A DNA stretch of 64,000 nt from Asterella californica. Taxonomy: Eukaryota > Streptophyta > Marchantiopsida > Marchantiales > Aytoniaceae. Every line of letters begins with the position of its first letter. The first letter of the stretch is position 1. Made by a program: the position numbers and the translations under genes. Below, in pieces: positions 1 through 12,848 of this stretch. The stretch is taken from assembly GCA_036924285.1 (NCBI GenBank), contig JAYKYS010000014.1, positions 8,246,001 through 8,310,000 of the forward strand, written 5' to 3'. Under the pieces are notes generated by a model. That model saw nothing but the letters and a program-made list of their open reading frames with translations, did no database searches and was not told the origin of the DNA.

Positions 1-232
1 GAAGAAGAGCACATCACTTGAAAGTGATAAATGTATTTCGAGGAGAAAAAAAAACAGCTTTGAACAATATTAAAGACACAGCAAACTTCGACTGCCTCTA
101 CTCGAGACACAAAACTGAGTGTAACATCGCAACCAGTGGTTACTCTGACATATCATTGTCATCTAGATCACTTCCGGATGAATTTGAGTACAAATTCTCA
201 TCTGAGGTGAATATGTCCTCTCATTCTGCAGG

Positions 233-646
233 TCATGCCGTGTGTATGGTCCTAGGAGACGCGGCAGGATGAACATGAACATTCGTGGTAGGAACATCTG
301 CTAATACATCTTGTGTAACACTTTCCACTCCTATTCCTTGAATCTCATTCTCACGCGCAGAGTTGCAACTACGTCGGTTGTGACCATATTGCCTGCAAAT
401 AGAACATCGAGTCAAACCAACCCTCGGACGTGACTGTCTGGTTGTCTGATCTCCTGGTCTATGCATACGTGCGGTCCTTGACACGGTGTCTACATCAACC
501 ACAGCTTCACGTGGAAGAGGAAGGTATTGATCGTCTCCGTATGAAAACTCGAGAATCACTTCATCTCCATCGTGGTCTGGTTGCAGCCTTCTCCTTGACG
601 TCGAGTAGTCCCAACACCACTTTGCATCCTGACAACACGGTGTCTG
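233..646 (-). pseudogene. Zinc-knuckle C-terminal fragment, possibly MULE transposase-like
   Basis: The minus-strand frame is open from about 646 down to a stop at 233. It contains a CCHC zinc knuckle (CSICRQYGHNRRSC) near the middle, after an acidic stretch. This knuckle type is common at the C-terminus of plant Mutator-like (MuDR/FAR1-related) transposases and in some other nucleic-acid-binding proteins. The frame is closed upstream by a TGA at 647-649 and no transposase core is visible, so it is a 3' fragment at best. The family assignment is an inference from the knuckle alone. Confidence 0.35.
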
Positions 647-682
647 TCACGCTTCACAACCACCGGTGGTGCACAACATCCA

Positions 683-2467
683 AAATTTGGATCGAGATCT
701 TGCACTGTTCTAGTGTCGCAAGATTACTCCTTTTGCCCATTTAGTATACAAGATATCGTTCCCACAGAGGATTTGCACAAGTATCGCTGCTCTAAGTTCA
801 GATCTGTTCAAACACACAAACACACGGGTTTTGTCTAGAAATCCCGTCTTCTCACAAAACCACACGTCTTCCAGACTCTCCAAAAGGTGCACTGGACCTA
901 AACAAACAACTACTAACTAAAATATCACACAACTATTCACAGAGAAGCTCGGGAAGACACTTCCTGTTTCCAGGTCACTTCTTCCGGTCTTCTCAGTACC
1001 GTGCAATTTTCAGCTTCTAGGGGTTCAACTCGGCTTCTCACACCTCCAGAAGACTGCTCCTGCTTCACAGAAGTCGACTAGCAACGGCTGTTACATCTTG
1101 CTCTCTCTCTCTCACATTCCAACGGGTTAGATTAATCACAGGGTGTATGCCCCCTGTAGCCTTCTCAGGCTTCTGCCTACGGAAATGATCTTCCTGCAAC
1201 ACTACAACGACATTCACCTTCACGGAAGCTCAATAGAAGTCTCGGAAGCTCACTAGGAGAAGGTAAGAAGATGGGGAAGATGAGGAAGAAGGGAAAATCC
1301 AAACGAGAGAAAAACAAGATAAGAATAAGAAATTAAGACTCCAACAGGCTTCTAGTCCGGATCTTGACTAACAAGCCATCCCTACTTGTAATAGTTTGGG
1401 GAGGAAGACAACAAACGTGCGTACAGTTGCACAATCTTCTACTTGAGGATGTCGTCTTCTGCTGTGAGAAGAAGGCTTCTTTCTTCTTCTCTCGCTGCTC
1501 CGACTACTCTGTCTTCTGGGATCTCTTACCCATAAGACCCTCCATACGTAGATCCGAAGTGCTCCACTGGACGAGCCAAGCTGCGAATCTACACAACTGC
1601 TGACAATCACCGCAACTCAAGAAGAACGCTTCCCATGCACAATCGGAAAAGAATCCAATGAAATCCACCACCCAGAAGACACGGACAAAGCTTCTGCACT
1701 CAAATCAGCAATCCATTCCCCGAGAAGAAGTCACATTGGCAATGGGGAGCTCCCTCCCTCTACTTCCTGCTCCTACTCCTCGACACACCAGTCTAGCCAA
1801 CAGGACTACACGAGGATGCCGTTCCCTGCTCCTAGATTGTCCACTACCTCCATCTACATCGTCAAACCACTGCTGGTAGCGAGCATGCAGACCCCTCCGG
1901 TATAATCCCAATCTATTCGTATGTCTCTAACATCAGGTGTAGTGTGTGGGCGCACAGTACACAACAATTACTAATGTACTTAGTGCGCCTCTCAAGTGTG
2001 TACATTCCGTCTAATATGCATGAAATCTTACTGCTGCCCCTCCACATGCAAGCGGTTTCCTCTTCCTGTTCTTGCGCTTCCTACTCTGCCACATGGTCAC
2101 CTATCTAATATTACACTAAACTGCCACCTCCTAAGATAACATGTTCGGTTCTTACTAAGTTTGGACAGGTCAACTTGTCTTCTACGCTTTGCTACCTACT
2201 CTAATTGATCGGATGCAATCTCCATTCGATCCGATCCTACTTGAACTCCAAGCTCGACTTCTGATAAGCTAGGAAGCCCTGCAATTACCTCGGGTGTCAC
2301 TGAGGTGGCTTCCTCCTCAACAATCATCGCTGGCTCTGCTGCTTCTGCTTCTGCTGCTTCTTTGGCTTTTGCTTCAAAAGACGGAAGCGTCTTCTAGGAA
2401 GCTGGGTCGACTTGTGCTTCCTCGCTCTTTCTGAGGTACTAGTTCGACACTGAGAGCCATGGTGACC
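683..2467. other. No gene seen; GTCTTC-rich repeat-like DNA
   Basis: Short open frames occur on both strands but none shows a recognisable domain. From about 900 the sequence becomes rich in CTTCC, GTCTTC and GAAGAC hexamers, as it stays up to about 7.5 kb. It lies downstream, in minus-strand sense, of the coiled-coil ORF and may be the 3' or LTR part of a decayed retroelement. Confidence 0.4.
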
Positions 2468-4513
2468 TCATAGGAGTCCGGGGAAGTCGCTTCCTCCACT
2501 TGGAATACATGGGAAGACAACTCTTCTTCCTATCTTCCAGAAGACATCTTGTCTTCCGGGGCTTCTTCTGGGGTCTTCTCGGCTTCCAACGATGTCACTA
2601 CCAAGTGGACAGCGAGGTCGAACTCCTCCTTCTCCAAGTCGGATCCAGTCGATGGTGCTGGGGCTTGGGAAGATGCAGTTACGGATGACGGAATCAAGAG
2701 AAGACCATAGAGTGTCTTCACTCCCTCTATCTGCCAATCCAAGTACTTGAACATGCTCTCCTTGCACTCTATCAACATCGCTCTGGACTCGTCGTTCCAT
2801 TCTCTAGCTAAGGTAAGAAGCTTCCTACCCACGGTGAAGTTAAACTTCTTCCGAAGCGCTTCCACCGCCTAAGCTAGCATCCCTTGCGCACGAGCTTCCG
2901 CTGCTTCTCGTTGCGTCTTCTCGGCTGCAGTCTGCACTTCTGCGGCTTCCCGCAATGTCTTCCATGTCGTCTTCTCCTCTGCAAGGGCGGTGATCTTATC
3001 CCGCACTCGCAGAACCTCCTGGTCATGCTGCTGTAAACGCGCTTGCAACTCCTGGTCCTCTTCTTCAGTCGCGTTAGCTCCTTGGCAGAAGCGGCTGCTT
3101 CCGTCTTGTACTTCGCTGCGAGCTTCTCCGTGGTGCGGAGGTTGGCTTCCAGCGCTTCTACCTTCTTCTGGCCTTCTTCTTGCCGCATCAAGGTGCGCAG
3201 ACCGAATCTAGGCTGTAGTGGCTTCTCCTAAGCCTTCGCTCTCTTCTCGATAAACTCCATAGCTTGCTGGATCTCTGAGTGGAAGAAGGCACTGAACTCT
3301 TCCAGTCTTCTTCCTGCGGAAGACAGGTTCATCTCCACAATCCGATCGGAGGTGTCGACCTTGTCTTCCAGAGGAAAGGATGCCTCTTCCACCACTATGG
3401 TCTTCAGTTTCTGCGCACGGAAAGAAGTTACTCTTCTCATCTTCCGAGGTGGAAGATCTCTCCCCATGGTAGAAGCGGTCCTCTTTACTGCGCTTCCTCG
3501 CATCGCAGTAGGAGTATCCATCCATCTTTCGTCTTCTGGAGTCTTCGGAAGACTCCCTGGTGTTGCAGAAGCGATCTTCTGCGCAGCTGGGGTACCCAAG
3601 GGTTCATCCGGTGAGTCGGACTCCGATCCAGAGTGAATGATCGGGAAGGAGGTGGTCTTCTTAGGCACGTTCCTAGGACCCATCTTCCTTGGTGGTGTCG
3701 TGTCTTCCGATCCATTGGAATCGTCTTTTCTCACCAGAAACGTCTTCTGATGAGTATCGGGTCTCATCTGTGACATCAGAGTGGGAGGGGGAGTCATTGC
3801 TGCTGCTTGGTCGTCTTCTTTCGAGGTCTCTTCCTTCGCCTCATGCTGCCCTGTTGGTCCATATCTTGCCAACTGATCTTCCGTGAGATCTCCCTTGGCC
3901 ACGTACAAGCTACAGAAGAACGGAGTAAGATGTCCTCCTGCCGGGGTACCTAAGTACACCAGCTCTGCCTGCACATAAGCGTGGAAGAACGCATCCTAGT
4001 TGACATTCTCTCTCGCGCACAGTGCTTCCAGGAACTCCACGTCTTGATTTCCAAGGTACCTCGTCTTTTGCGCCTTCCCTTAGGAAAGAGGTGAAGGAAC
4101 AGCTTCGTCAAAAGACGCTTCTGCGGTTCTCTGTAAGATTCAACCTTCCAGCTGTTTCTTCCCTGCCTGTCCTCCAGGAAGAGGCAAGTTGTGCTTCCAG
4201 ACACATGCCACTCACTCGAGATCCTGGGTAAGATCTTCTTCACGAGCCAATAACCTCGGTTCTCAGATTCTGGCCTGTGAAAGGCCCTGCGCCACCAATC
4301 TTTAGTCCAGGAAGATGGTCTTCCTCGAGCTACTTCTGCCTTCGTAGGTACACGGTTGCGAGGCGGTAATGCTGCCCAAACCTCCTCCAGAAGACCCTGG
4401 TCGGCGAGGTTCCAACCCCTCAAGAAGAAGTCGAGATCCAACTCCTCAAGGAAGGGTTTGGCCTCGGTCAGTTCTGCTGCCGGTAACACCAACCCTCGAG
4501 GATGCATCGACAT
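2468..4513 (-). pseudogene. Frameshifted coiled-coil ORF, probably retroelement-associated
   Basis: Read 4513 to about 2500 on the minus strand, this is one degraded protein in several frames. The first part (4513-4090) is Trp- and Glu-rich. A frame change near 4,085 and a TAG near 4,000 lead into a long segment (about 3974-3228) with a Ser/Pro/Asp-rich linker and a basic patch. A heptad-like Ala/Glu/Lys coiled coil follows (about 3191-2874), then a conserved-looking tail (2865-2530). The type resembles extra ORFs carried by plant LTR elements, and the Gypsy pol remnant lies upstream on the same strand. I do not recognise the family, and linkage to that element is inference. Confidence 0.4.
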
Positions 4514-6479
4514 ACTTGAAACTCTGTTGCACTAAGCCACACGTACTTATTGTGAGCCGAAGGCTCAGTCCTTCTCAAGTCCTCACAGTCTAGCTTCCAC
4601 TCTCAGAAGACAAATCTAGTATTCCAAAAGACAGCTACTCCGTCTTCCGGGATTCTAATCGTGCTTCCTAAATAGCTCTCGTCTTCCGAGCTATATCTAA
4701 ACAATCTTAACGAAGCAAGGCCCCGCATGGATTACTAAGAAGACAACCCACCTTGCATTCCATCCTACTTCCTAACATAAGATACAAGATATGCGAGAAG
4801 TAGAGTGTGTAACAGATTCAGAAGTTGATTGTGGGCTCTTGCGGTGACAGTGGCCTCTGGGAAGACTCCCGGGACAGCTTCCGATTCAATATCGTTCTCG
4901 GAAGACCTCCCGAAGCCAGGCTTCCCTTCACTGATCTCACATGTCTTCTGCTTCCTACACGCAATCTATCCTCACAACAGACTCAAGACATTCGTACTTC
5001 GTTCTTCTGACTTCTCACCTCTCATACGCACTCAAAAGAAGCTTGCCGCATGATGGGAAGACATGACCCTCGACCATTCTCTCCAGATTCTGCCAGCAAG
5101 ACTTCTCACAACTCTCTTCTAAGTTCGGGAAGAAGAAAGGATAGGCTACTATGGGTCGGACAGAAGAGACCCGTAAAAAACTCTCACGTCTTCTCGCGCA
5201 TTCTGCCAGCCTTCCAGTCCTCTAGTCTCTCTAGGAAGATGTGGATTTGAGAAGCTTGGAAGATCGGGACGCACAAGCCTAGTTCCCAACTTCCAACTTC
5301 TCGAAATAACAAACAACTCACCAAGCCACTCGGGATTCGTACCAATTCTCTCTTAACACCAAAGCAAAGCAAATCCACTCTTGATACGAATTGCACACAT
5401 TCGTCTTTCAAAGACAATCAGGCTTCCGAAGCGTCTTCTGAAGATGTTCAGGTTTTAGAAGCGTCTTCCGAAGATGTTCAGATCTTCCGAAGCGTCTTCT
5501 GTTCAAGGTTTCGGGAGTAGAGGGATGGTAGGGAAGCTCGAATTGCACTCGGGAAGAAGCAAGAAGATGGCTGTCGAAAATTGGACAGCGCTTCCGCCCC
5601 CTAATGTCTCAGAAGGAAAAATGTGGAGAGGGAATCAATCGATCGAGTTGCCTGCAAACAACCAGGGAAGCGCGGAGGATGCCAAACAAAAGACGAGAAG
5701 CAGGGGGAAGGAAAGAGAACATGGGAAGAACCTCTACAGTCTTCTGCTGCTTCCCGGCCTTCCTTCAATCTTTTGCGCACTTACGACTTCGACCGCAGCT
5801 CCAATGCGACCCCACTAAGCTGCTGCTGCTGCCAATGCCGTGCCACTCCTCAATCGAATAAGGTTCCTCTTTTGATCCATCGCAGCTGCCCTTCAATGTC
5901 TACTTCCGGGAGTCTTCAGAAGACTCCTTCAGCTCGATGTGCTTCCTACTCATCAGCGATTTGCCCTCGCCTCCTTCCTAGCTGTGAATCGATCCTGGCT
6001 CCACTCAATTTCACTATGCTGCCTTCACTCAACTCGATTACCCTCCAATTCGATATTCTAGACCAAAGCAACCTCGATGCAGAAAGCGAGTAATGTTCTG
6101 CGTTAATGCGCTTCCTTCGCATCTTCTCGTGCAGTTTAGGAGTTCTCAACCTAGATGACCTACTTGACCTACCCACCACCTCGGTGTTACCTGGTGGGTA
6201 CACCTACTTCTTTACTTGGAAATGCGTGGTTAGGCTTCCACGGTTGCCGTCTTCCGGAAGATACGTGTCTTCTGTCTTCCGCCGTCTTCCGTCTTCGGAA
6301 GACACAACCGAGAAGACGCTTCTCGGAAGACGATCGTCTTCCGAAGAAGTTAACTTCTTATTACGAAAAAGGATCGTAAGATCATCTTCCTTCTAAGGAA
6401 GCCGTAATCTTAAGTAACAAAGCTACTTTAGTTATACAAACAAGTTATTAATCTTAAAAATTTCAAAAATTCATGAATT
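4514..6479. other. No gene supported; GTCTTC/GAAGAC-rich spacer
   Basis: Several overlapping plus-strand frames (e.g. 5,474-6,093) are open but have no domain and overlap each other in different frames, so they look incidental. The stretch contains a ~30-bp tandem repeat (5,429-5,507) and a dense GTCTTC/GAAGAC cluster (6,240-6,350). It sits between the Gypsy integrase remnant and the coiled-coil ORF. Confidence 0.4.
5429..5507. repeat. ~30-bp tandem repeat, 2.5 units
   Basis: Units begin AAGCGTCTTC at 5,429, 5,459 and about 5,490 and share GAAGATGTTCAG in their middle; the third is partial. Each unit contains GTCTTC, so the repeat may partly account for the hexamer enrichment here. Confidence 0.7.
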
Positions 6480-7960
6480 ACATAGAAGACCATTCGACTT
6501 CTCTGTCAATCCGTTAGCTTTCGGGTTGTACGGCGTCGTCTTCCGATGCTTTATCCTGAAGTACTAGGTTAGGAGAGAAATAGTCTCATTTAAAAAATGA
6601 GTACTCCTATCTGATATCAATTCCAGCAGACATCCGTATCGAGTGATAATGTTGTGCTAGAGGAACTTGGCTACCACTGCGGCGTCATTTTTCCTTGTGG
6701 CTTCGTCCTCCACCATCTTGGTAGCATAGTCGATAGCTATCAAAATATATCGTGCTCGTGTTCTTCTAGCCACCAGGGCGATACAAAGTCGATTTCCCGC
6801 TTTTCAAAAGGAGCAAGCGGAAGAATGGGAGTAAGAGGCCACCTAGTAGTAGCTGTCGGTCTTCCCACCTTCTGGCATGCATCACATTTCCTGATCTTCT
6901 GAAAAGTGTCTCTGTACATGGTCGGCCATCAGTAACCGGCGTCCAACATCTTCTTCACTGTGATCTTCAGCCCCTAGTGACCCTCAACATCTTCGTAGTG
7001 AAGACCTGTGATCACTGGCTTAATCTTTGAAGGTTCAAGACATCGCCTTAGCTTCTTGTCATGTCCCTTCCTAAAGAGGATACCCTGGAAGATGGCATAA
7101 GGACCCGCCTTGTGTAAGAAGACAGCCTTCTGCTCCGCATCCCATCCCTCGAGATACTGTTGGTCTTTCAAGAATTTCTTCAAGTCCTTGAAGATTGATT
7201 CTTCTGTGGAAGTTGCAAAGACTGGGTCAGAAACCTAGTCTCGTCTTCTGGGAAGCAGGCAGTACGCCCCCCCTCAGATGAAAGTGTCTCTGCGAAAACT
7301 GAAAACAGTTTCTCGTCAGAGAACTCGTCTTCCACTTCATCTTCTCGTCATTCCGTCTCCAATCTGGATAGGTAGTCAGCATTAACATGCTGTCTTCCAG
7401 ACCTGTACTCAACGGTGTAAGTAAATTCCTGGAGTAGAAGAATCCACTTAGCTATTCTACCAGACAAATCTGCTTTCTTCACGAGATGTTTCAAAGAAAA
7501 ATGATCCACATAGAAGACAAACGTATTGGCTAGAAGATAGTGTCTAAACTTCCTACAAGATTAAATCATGCTAAGACACTCCCTTTCAGTTGTAGAGTAC
7601 TTCTTCTCTGCATCCCTGAGTTGTCTTCCCGCATAGTAGATGGGATAATCCTTCTTCTTCTCATCTTTCTGACTCAATACCACCCCTATGGCGAAAGCAG
7701 AAACATCCACATAAATGTGGAAGACTCTCTCCCAATCAGGTGGCCTCAAGACAGGGGATTCGGACAAAAGTCTCTTCATTTCTTCGAATGCTTCCTGCTG
7801 CTCAGAAGACCAAATGTAAGGTTCATCCTTCTTCAACAACTTGGTAAGTCTTCCTGCTACCTCTGCATACATGTCAATAAACCTCCTGTAGTATCTTACG
7901 TTGTCTAGGAAGCTTCTCAACTGAGTCAGGTTAGCAAGTGGGTGAGATTTCCATGACATG
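6480..7960 (-). pseudogene. Ty3/Gypsy retrotransposon pol remnant (RT end, RNase H, integrase)
   Basis: From 7,960 downward the minus strand reads the RT connection (LRSFLDNVRYYRRFI), RNase H (IYYAGRQLRDAEKKYSTTEREC), the RNase H end with HVNADYLSRL, and an integrase zinc-finger region. The integrase core follows: CDACQK near 6,890, an IDFVSP first Asp, SDRSTHF second Asp near 6,590, and YNPKANGLTE with the catalytic Glu near 6,500. Several stops and frameshifts interrupt it (for example 7,183-7,230 and near 6,655). Gag, protease and most of the RT are missing. The 5' edge abuts the Copia remnant at 7,960-7,975, so one element probably landed in or recombined with the other. Confidence 0.85.
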
Positions 7961-7974
7961 ACAATGCACGGATG

Positions 7975-9060
7975 TCAAAAGTTTGATTCTTTAAATACAT
8001 TTTGTGCATCGGATCGATGTGTTTCTTCGCGAAGTGAGGCATGCAATCTGATGTCAATCAGGAGCTGACGTAACCAGATTGCCGTAATCGTGCTAAGAGC
8101 TACATATTCTGCCTCTGTACTTGACAGGGCTACTGACTTCTGTCTCTTAGAGGACCAGCTGATGGCTCCTCCAGAGTAGATGAAGCAATGTCCTGATGTG
8201 GATCGTCTTGTCTTCGCATGTCCTCCCCAGTCAACATCGGTGTAACCGAACAGAGAGTAGGGCTGGGGTGAGTGAGCATACTCAAGGTATAAATTTAAAG
8301 TTCTCTTGATGTAACAAAAAATCTGCTTCATGCAATGTGCTTAGGTCCAAGACTATTCATGAACTGGGAGAATACACTAATGGGGTAAGACAAATCAGGA
8401 CGAGTGCATACTGCGGCCCAATTAATAGAGCCAGCTGCACTCTAGTAAGGATAACTATTACATAGCTTCTTTTCATCCTCAGTGACAGGAGAGTCATCCG
8501 AGGAAAGTTTCTCACCTGTAACTAGAGGGGTGCTTACAGGTTTGCAGTCTTGTAAGCCAAAATGAAATAGTTTCTATGTCAAATACAAAGTTTGACTAAG
8601 TCTGATAGTGCCAGAGGATGGATCACGATTAATCTCAATGCTAAGGCAATGATGGACTGGACCGATGTCAGTCATTTTGAACCGTGAGCTCAGTTTCCTT
8701 TTTCCGTGAGACAGTAGAGCCTCACTGTTGCGGGCAATCACGGTGTCATCCAAGTAGAGGGCAAGGATGACGAAGTGCTATTTCTGGTGCAAGTAGTAAA
8801 CATTTCCGTCTGCACCGGACTTAACAAATCCAAGAGAAAAGCAAGAAGTTATCGATGATCAAGTACCATTCTCTTGATGATTGCTTAAGACCGTAGAGAG
8901 TCTTAAGCAATCTGCATACTTGACTGCGCCTTGCTGTAGTCACGCCTTCCGGAACACTCATGTATATTTCCTCGTTAAGTGTTCCATTCAGAAACGCAGT
9001 TTTAACATCCATTTGATGTACATGTAGGTTATATTACGCTGAGATGGCAAGGATGAGCCG
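7975..9060 (-). pseudogene. Ty1/Copia retrotransposon pol remnant (RT and RNase H)
   Basis: Near 9,060-8,821 the minus strand reads an RT segment with QMDVKTAFLNG, EEIYMSVPEG and KTLYGLKQ, preceded by an in-frame stop. After degraded sequence, 8,331-7,975 reads the RNase H region: GYTDVDWGGHAKTRRSTSG, then SSTEAEYVALS. The order RT then RNase H at the 3' end of pol is Copia-type. No LTRs were found, and the downstream end is cut off where the Gypsy remnant begins. Confidence 0.85.
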
Positions 9061-11424
9061 TTATTGTATAACGTGTTTTTCTGTCTAAGAATACACTAGG
9101 TATATGGCTATGCAGAGATATGTGGATTGACAAGGTTGGATCTAGATCTGGATGTTTTTACTCAAATGTTTCACTATCTACTCTTCTAGCCCGAGTGACC
9201 TTGTATCCGCTCGGCTCAAGTTTAAAGCTTGCTACGATCCAAGGTTACGTATAGGTTGCATAAACTTGTATTAAAAATAGATTTTTTGTACTTTAACTAA
9301 AAATACTCAGCTCTGTACTATCTAACTGAAGTTATTCCTCTATATCACTGGAAGCATGACTTCTGAATAGCTCCCCAGCGACGCTAACTGCCCATCAATC
9401 CAACTATCACAACTTCATAGTACAACCAGAAGATGTTATAAGATCACTCAATCAACTTGATAGAGTATCGATACAACTTGTTGTACACCCTGGTCTACCA
9501 AGCATTCCAGCAAGGTAAAGCATGCATGCTTCAAAGCACTACTCAGATCTCAACATAGCACCAACGGCTGTAGTATCTGACAGCTCGGCAGCTCAAAAAT
9601 CCAAATAGCGACTTATGACTCATCGCGACTCCGTTCTCCTTCATCACCAAGAGCTGAAATCAGCCCCACACCCTCCATTGTCGAGTTGTATGCAGGCATG
9701 GCAGTTTCAGCAACAAACTCCTCTCCAAATTGCTCGAAAATGATCAAAATGACAATAGATGATACCGAAAAACTTGAAATTGTTAATAACAGAAGTATCT
9801 TCGAACTTTGAGACCTTAGTCCTCTCAAACCAGTTGACCAATGATGATCAAACTTCACAAGAAGCTTGATTGGACCCTTCACTCCTACCCTGAACAATTT
9901 TCAAGTCAAAATCTTAAACCAATTCTTAGATATGGATCAAAGCGTAATCTGTGCTAACTTAAGAGCTTTACAGACCCAGGTACATTTGATCCAAGATTCT
10001 GAACAAACTACTCGACCATTTGAGATGAAACTTCTCAAGTATCTTACTGATAAGACATGCTTCAATCCTGGAAAGTTTCACTCAGAAATTCGACTCAAAA
10101 CTTAAGCAATAGCAAACTATCCATGACTATCACAGTTCGTTGTTCCCGCCTTGTCACGTCTGCACTTCTCAACTTCAATCGGTCGGTTCAGAATCCAAAT
10201 CGATCAAGAACCTGATGAAATTGATCTCAAAACGACTAGCACGTTGTCAGCTCTCCAACCCAACAGACAGCTCCTTAAAACTCCTCGCTAGTCTCTCGGA
10301 ACAACCAGAAACGTAGCGGTAGGTACGAATTGCACCCCCTCCACTCAATCGATCATAACACGCTCGTCCTTCCATCAAATCGACAAATTCTTCAGCCCAG
10401 ATTGTAGCCCCGGTCGAGAGCTCTCCAACCATACCCTTCGTTTTGCAAATAGACCTCCGAAGCCTCCAGAAACCACAGAAAAGTCGCGAGGATCAGCTAA
10501 AACACCACTTGTCCAAAAATGGACCAATAAGAGCAAAAAGATCTTTACTTTTGTCTTTTCTCCATTTAACTTTTTTCCCTAGAACAAATTTTTACTATCC
10601 AAGGAGACACAAGACATCAACGAGACTCTAAGACCTCAGAAAATCCTTCAGATATGTCAATGGATTCTTCGCGGTCCGTAACTACATAGAAGCGTTCAAC
10701 CAGAATGGAAACGATTGAATCGCAGACTAATACAACGTCAATATTACAACCTGGAAACGTTCTACAATAAAAGGTACGACAAAAGGAAACGGCGAAGCTA
10801 TCACGCGGTTGAAATATTCTTGTCCAAAATTTCTCACGATCCAAGCCCCATGATTGATCTTTGATATCGATCCAAAGGTTGAAAGGAATATTCGATGGAT
10901 AGTTGAGATCCATCGTTCCTCTCCGTATGTTACGATCGGAAAGATCACAGGAAGCTGTAACTCCATCACACTCCCCATGAATTCATTGTCAAAATACGCA
11001 ACTAACCACTGTTGAAAGTGATCACGGTGGATGGAGTGAAGCTTGATGTGAAACAGATTCGGGAAAGCAAGATCCGGAGCCGGTAACAAACCTCCGTCCA
11101 TAACCACCACTCCTGCAGTTCTTCACTCCTCCATGCAGACCATCGAGAATCCTCACGAATCACCCGTTGAGAGAGAATGCCGTATGAACCTTCGACCCAC
11201 CATTTTATACACAAATGCGGCGACAAGGACCACTGAAGTGAACGCGCACAGATCGATGACTTGGCACGTTCTTCTATCGTGCGATCACTTAAATAGATAA
11301 TCACAAACGTGGCACTCATCACACCGTTCGGCGAGTTACGCGATACGGTTCACGAAACACAGAAAAGAAACACAACCTACGTTCCACGAGAATTTCACAC
11401 AAGAGCCGAACCACAACACGACAC
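9061..11424. other. No gene seen; retroelement-like noncoding DNA
   Basis: Scattered short frames on both strands (e.g. 9,613-9,897 and 10,617-11,322) lack recognisable domains. Phrases resembling 'aaatcgatcaa' recur here and again near 16.4-16.9 kb, which suggests LTR or untranslated sequence of the same decayed element family. Confidence 0.35.
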
Positions 11425-11710
11425 ACAAGTTCTTGGCTGTGGAGATATTGTGTGTTGAAACAGAGACAAGACAGAGAAAAACAACCACGAAAACGAATGC
11501 TGCGATATATACACTCTCAAATGTATGTACACTGTCGTTTCTTTCTCCTAACAGTAAAGAACTGATAATCAGACCTGAGCGGTCCGTAACCTACTTCAGA
11601 AGCCCTAAAACAAACCCTTGAATCACAACCCCGACCCAAAACCACCGAAGCGTAGCTCAAAGCAAGAGAAACTTCTCTTTGCTAACAAACAGAGCCACAA
11701 CAATATCACA
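11425..11710. repeat. Left copy of LTR-like direct repeat
   Basis: It shares GGAGATATTGTGTGTTGAAAC and a long stretch including GACCCAAAACCACCGAA and CAAAGCAAGAGAAACTTC with 15,845-16,035, in the same orientation. This copy holds about 90 extra bases in the middle. The two copies flank the gag ORF, consistent with remnants of the two LTRs of one element, although ends and target duplications are not clear. Confidence 0.6.
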
Positions 11711-11929
11711 AGATCCAAACCCAAGTCCAAACCACATCCATGTATAAGCTCTTAGCTAAAGCTAGCTACCACAAGCTGTATACAACCAACCAGAATTCTA
11801 ACGAACTCAAAAGAGCAAAACCCGTAGCGAAGAAACCGAAAAAGACCTATCTGTGGACTTCCTCTTTTCGCTGAACGGACTTCAGATGTCGATAGGGTCT
11901 CCTCCGCTGACTCCGTTAATCCAAGAAAC

Positions 11930-12730
11930 CTTCAGATCCGACTCCCAACAGTCGAGATATCACCGATTTTCGGTCGCAGGTGACCGAACTTCCAAAAACT
12001 CCTCCCTGTGGCTTAAAACCGCTCACACCGCACAAACGGATCGTCCAAACTGATATCCGTCTTCGCTGACAGATAGATCTAGCTACCCTGAACCCAACGA
12101 GACTCCAAACAAGTCGTTTGGAGTTCCCCTTGCAAAACCACTCGAGAAATTTGGCCGCAGGTTGCAAAAAACTGACGTAAATCAGCTCCCCGCGGCTGAA
12201 ACTTGCTCACCACACTCAAACCAACAATCCAATTCACACACGGTCTTCTCCTATGAGTAGATGAAGACTCCCTGATCGCGTAGGCACCAAGAACGAAGAG
12301 CTTGGCTCACCGATAGCGAAGAACAGCCCAACCTCAGGTCGCAGGTGAACGAAAATCTGATGTAAGCGCTTCTCTGCGAGCCAATTTCACTCAGAACTTC
12401 CCAACCGCCCGATGAAAACTGGTATCGTTTTCAATTTCCTGTAGAACTCAGTGTTCTGATCCCATTGGATCCAAGGACTACAAGTTTGGACTCCGGAACG
12501 GCCCGAACGGTCCAACTCTCCTTCACAGGTAACTGAAAACCTCAAATCTGCTTCCTGCGTCTCAATTTCCCTCAGTACGCACTCCGCGATCCGTCTCTTC
12601 ACAAACCGTTTGAACCAGTGCGTAGCCTGCACAGATCTGAACCCAACGACGCCTTGCACTTGCATTGGACTCCTAAATCTCCCGAACCGTCCGTTGACAG
12701 GTCGCAGACGCAAGCTAGCCCCTTAAACAC
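11930..12730. repeat. Diverged tandem repeats around a GGTCGCAGGTGA core
   Basis: Variants of 'cgcaggtgaccgaa' followed by 'ctg' and a Gly/Ser-rich frame recur roughly every 150-200 bases (near 11,975, 12,155, 12,340, 12,525 and 12,700). They are too diverged to align exactly by eye. The array lies next to the better-preserved 157-bp array, and internal repeats of this kind are frequent in plant LTR elements. Confidence 0.35.
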
Positions 12731-12848
12731 CCCCCTTGCAACAGTCTCTGTACGTACAGTTCTCTCCTGAATTCCTTGAATAATAAGAAGCAGACCCCTT
12801 GCGTCTTTGATATAACGAAGCCCTGAATACCCCGTCAGCAAGTAACTA

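Noticed and set aside
5474..6093. Three overlapping plus-strand open frames of 85-156 codons
   Set aside because: They overlap in different frames, have no domain, and lie in GTCTTC-biased DNA that lowers stop frequency.
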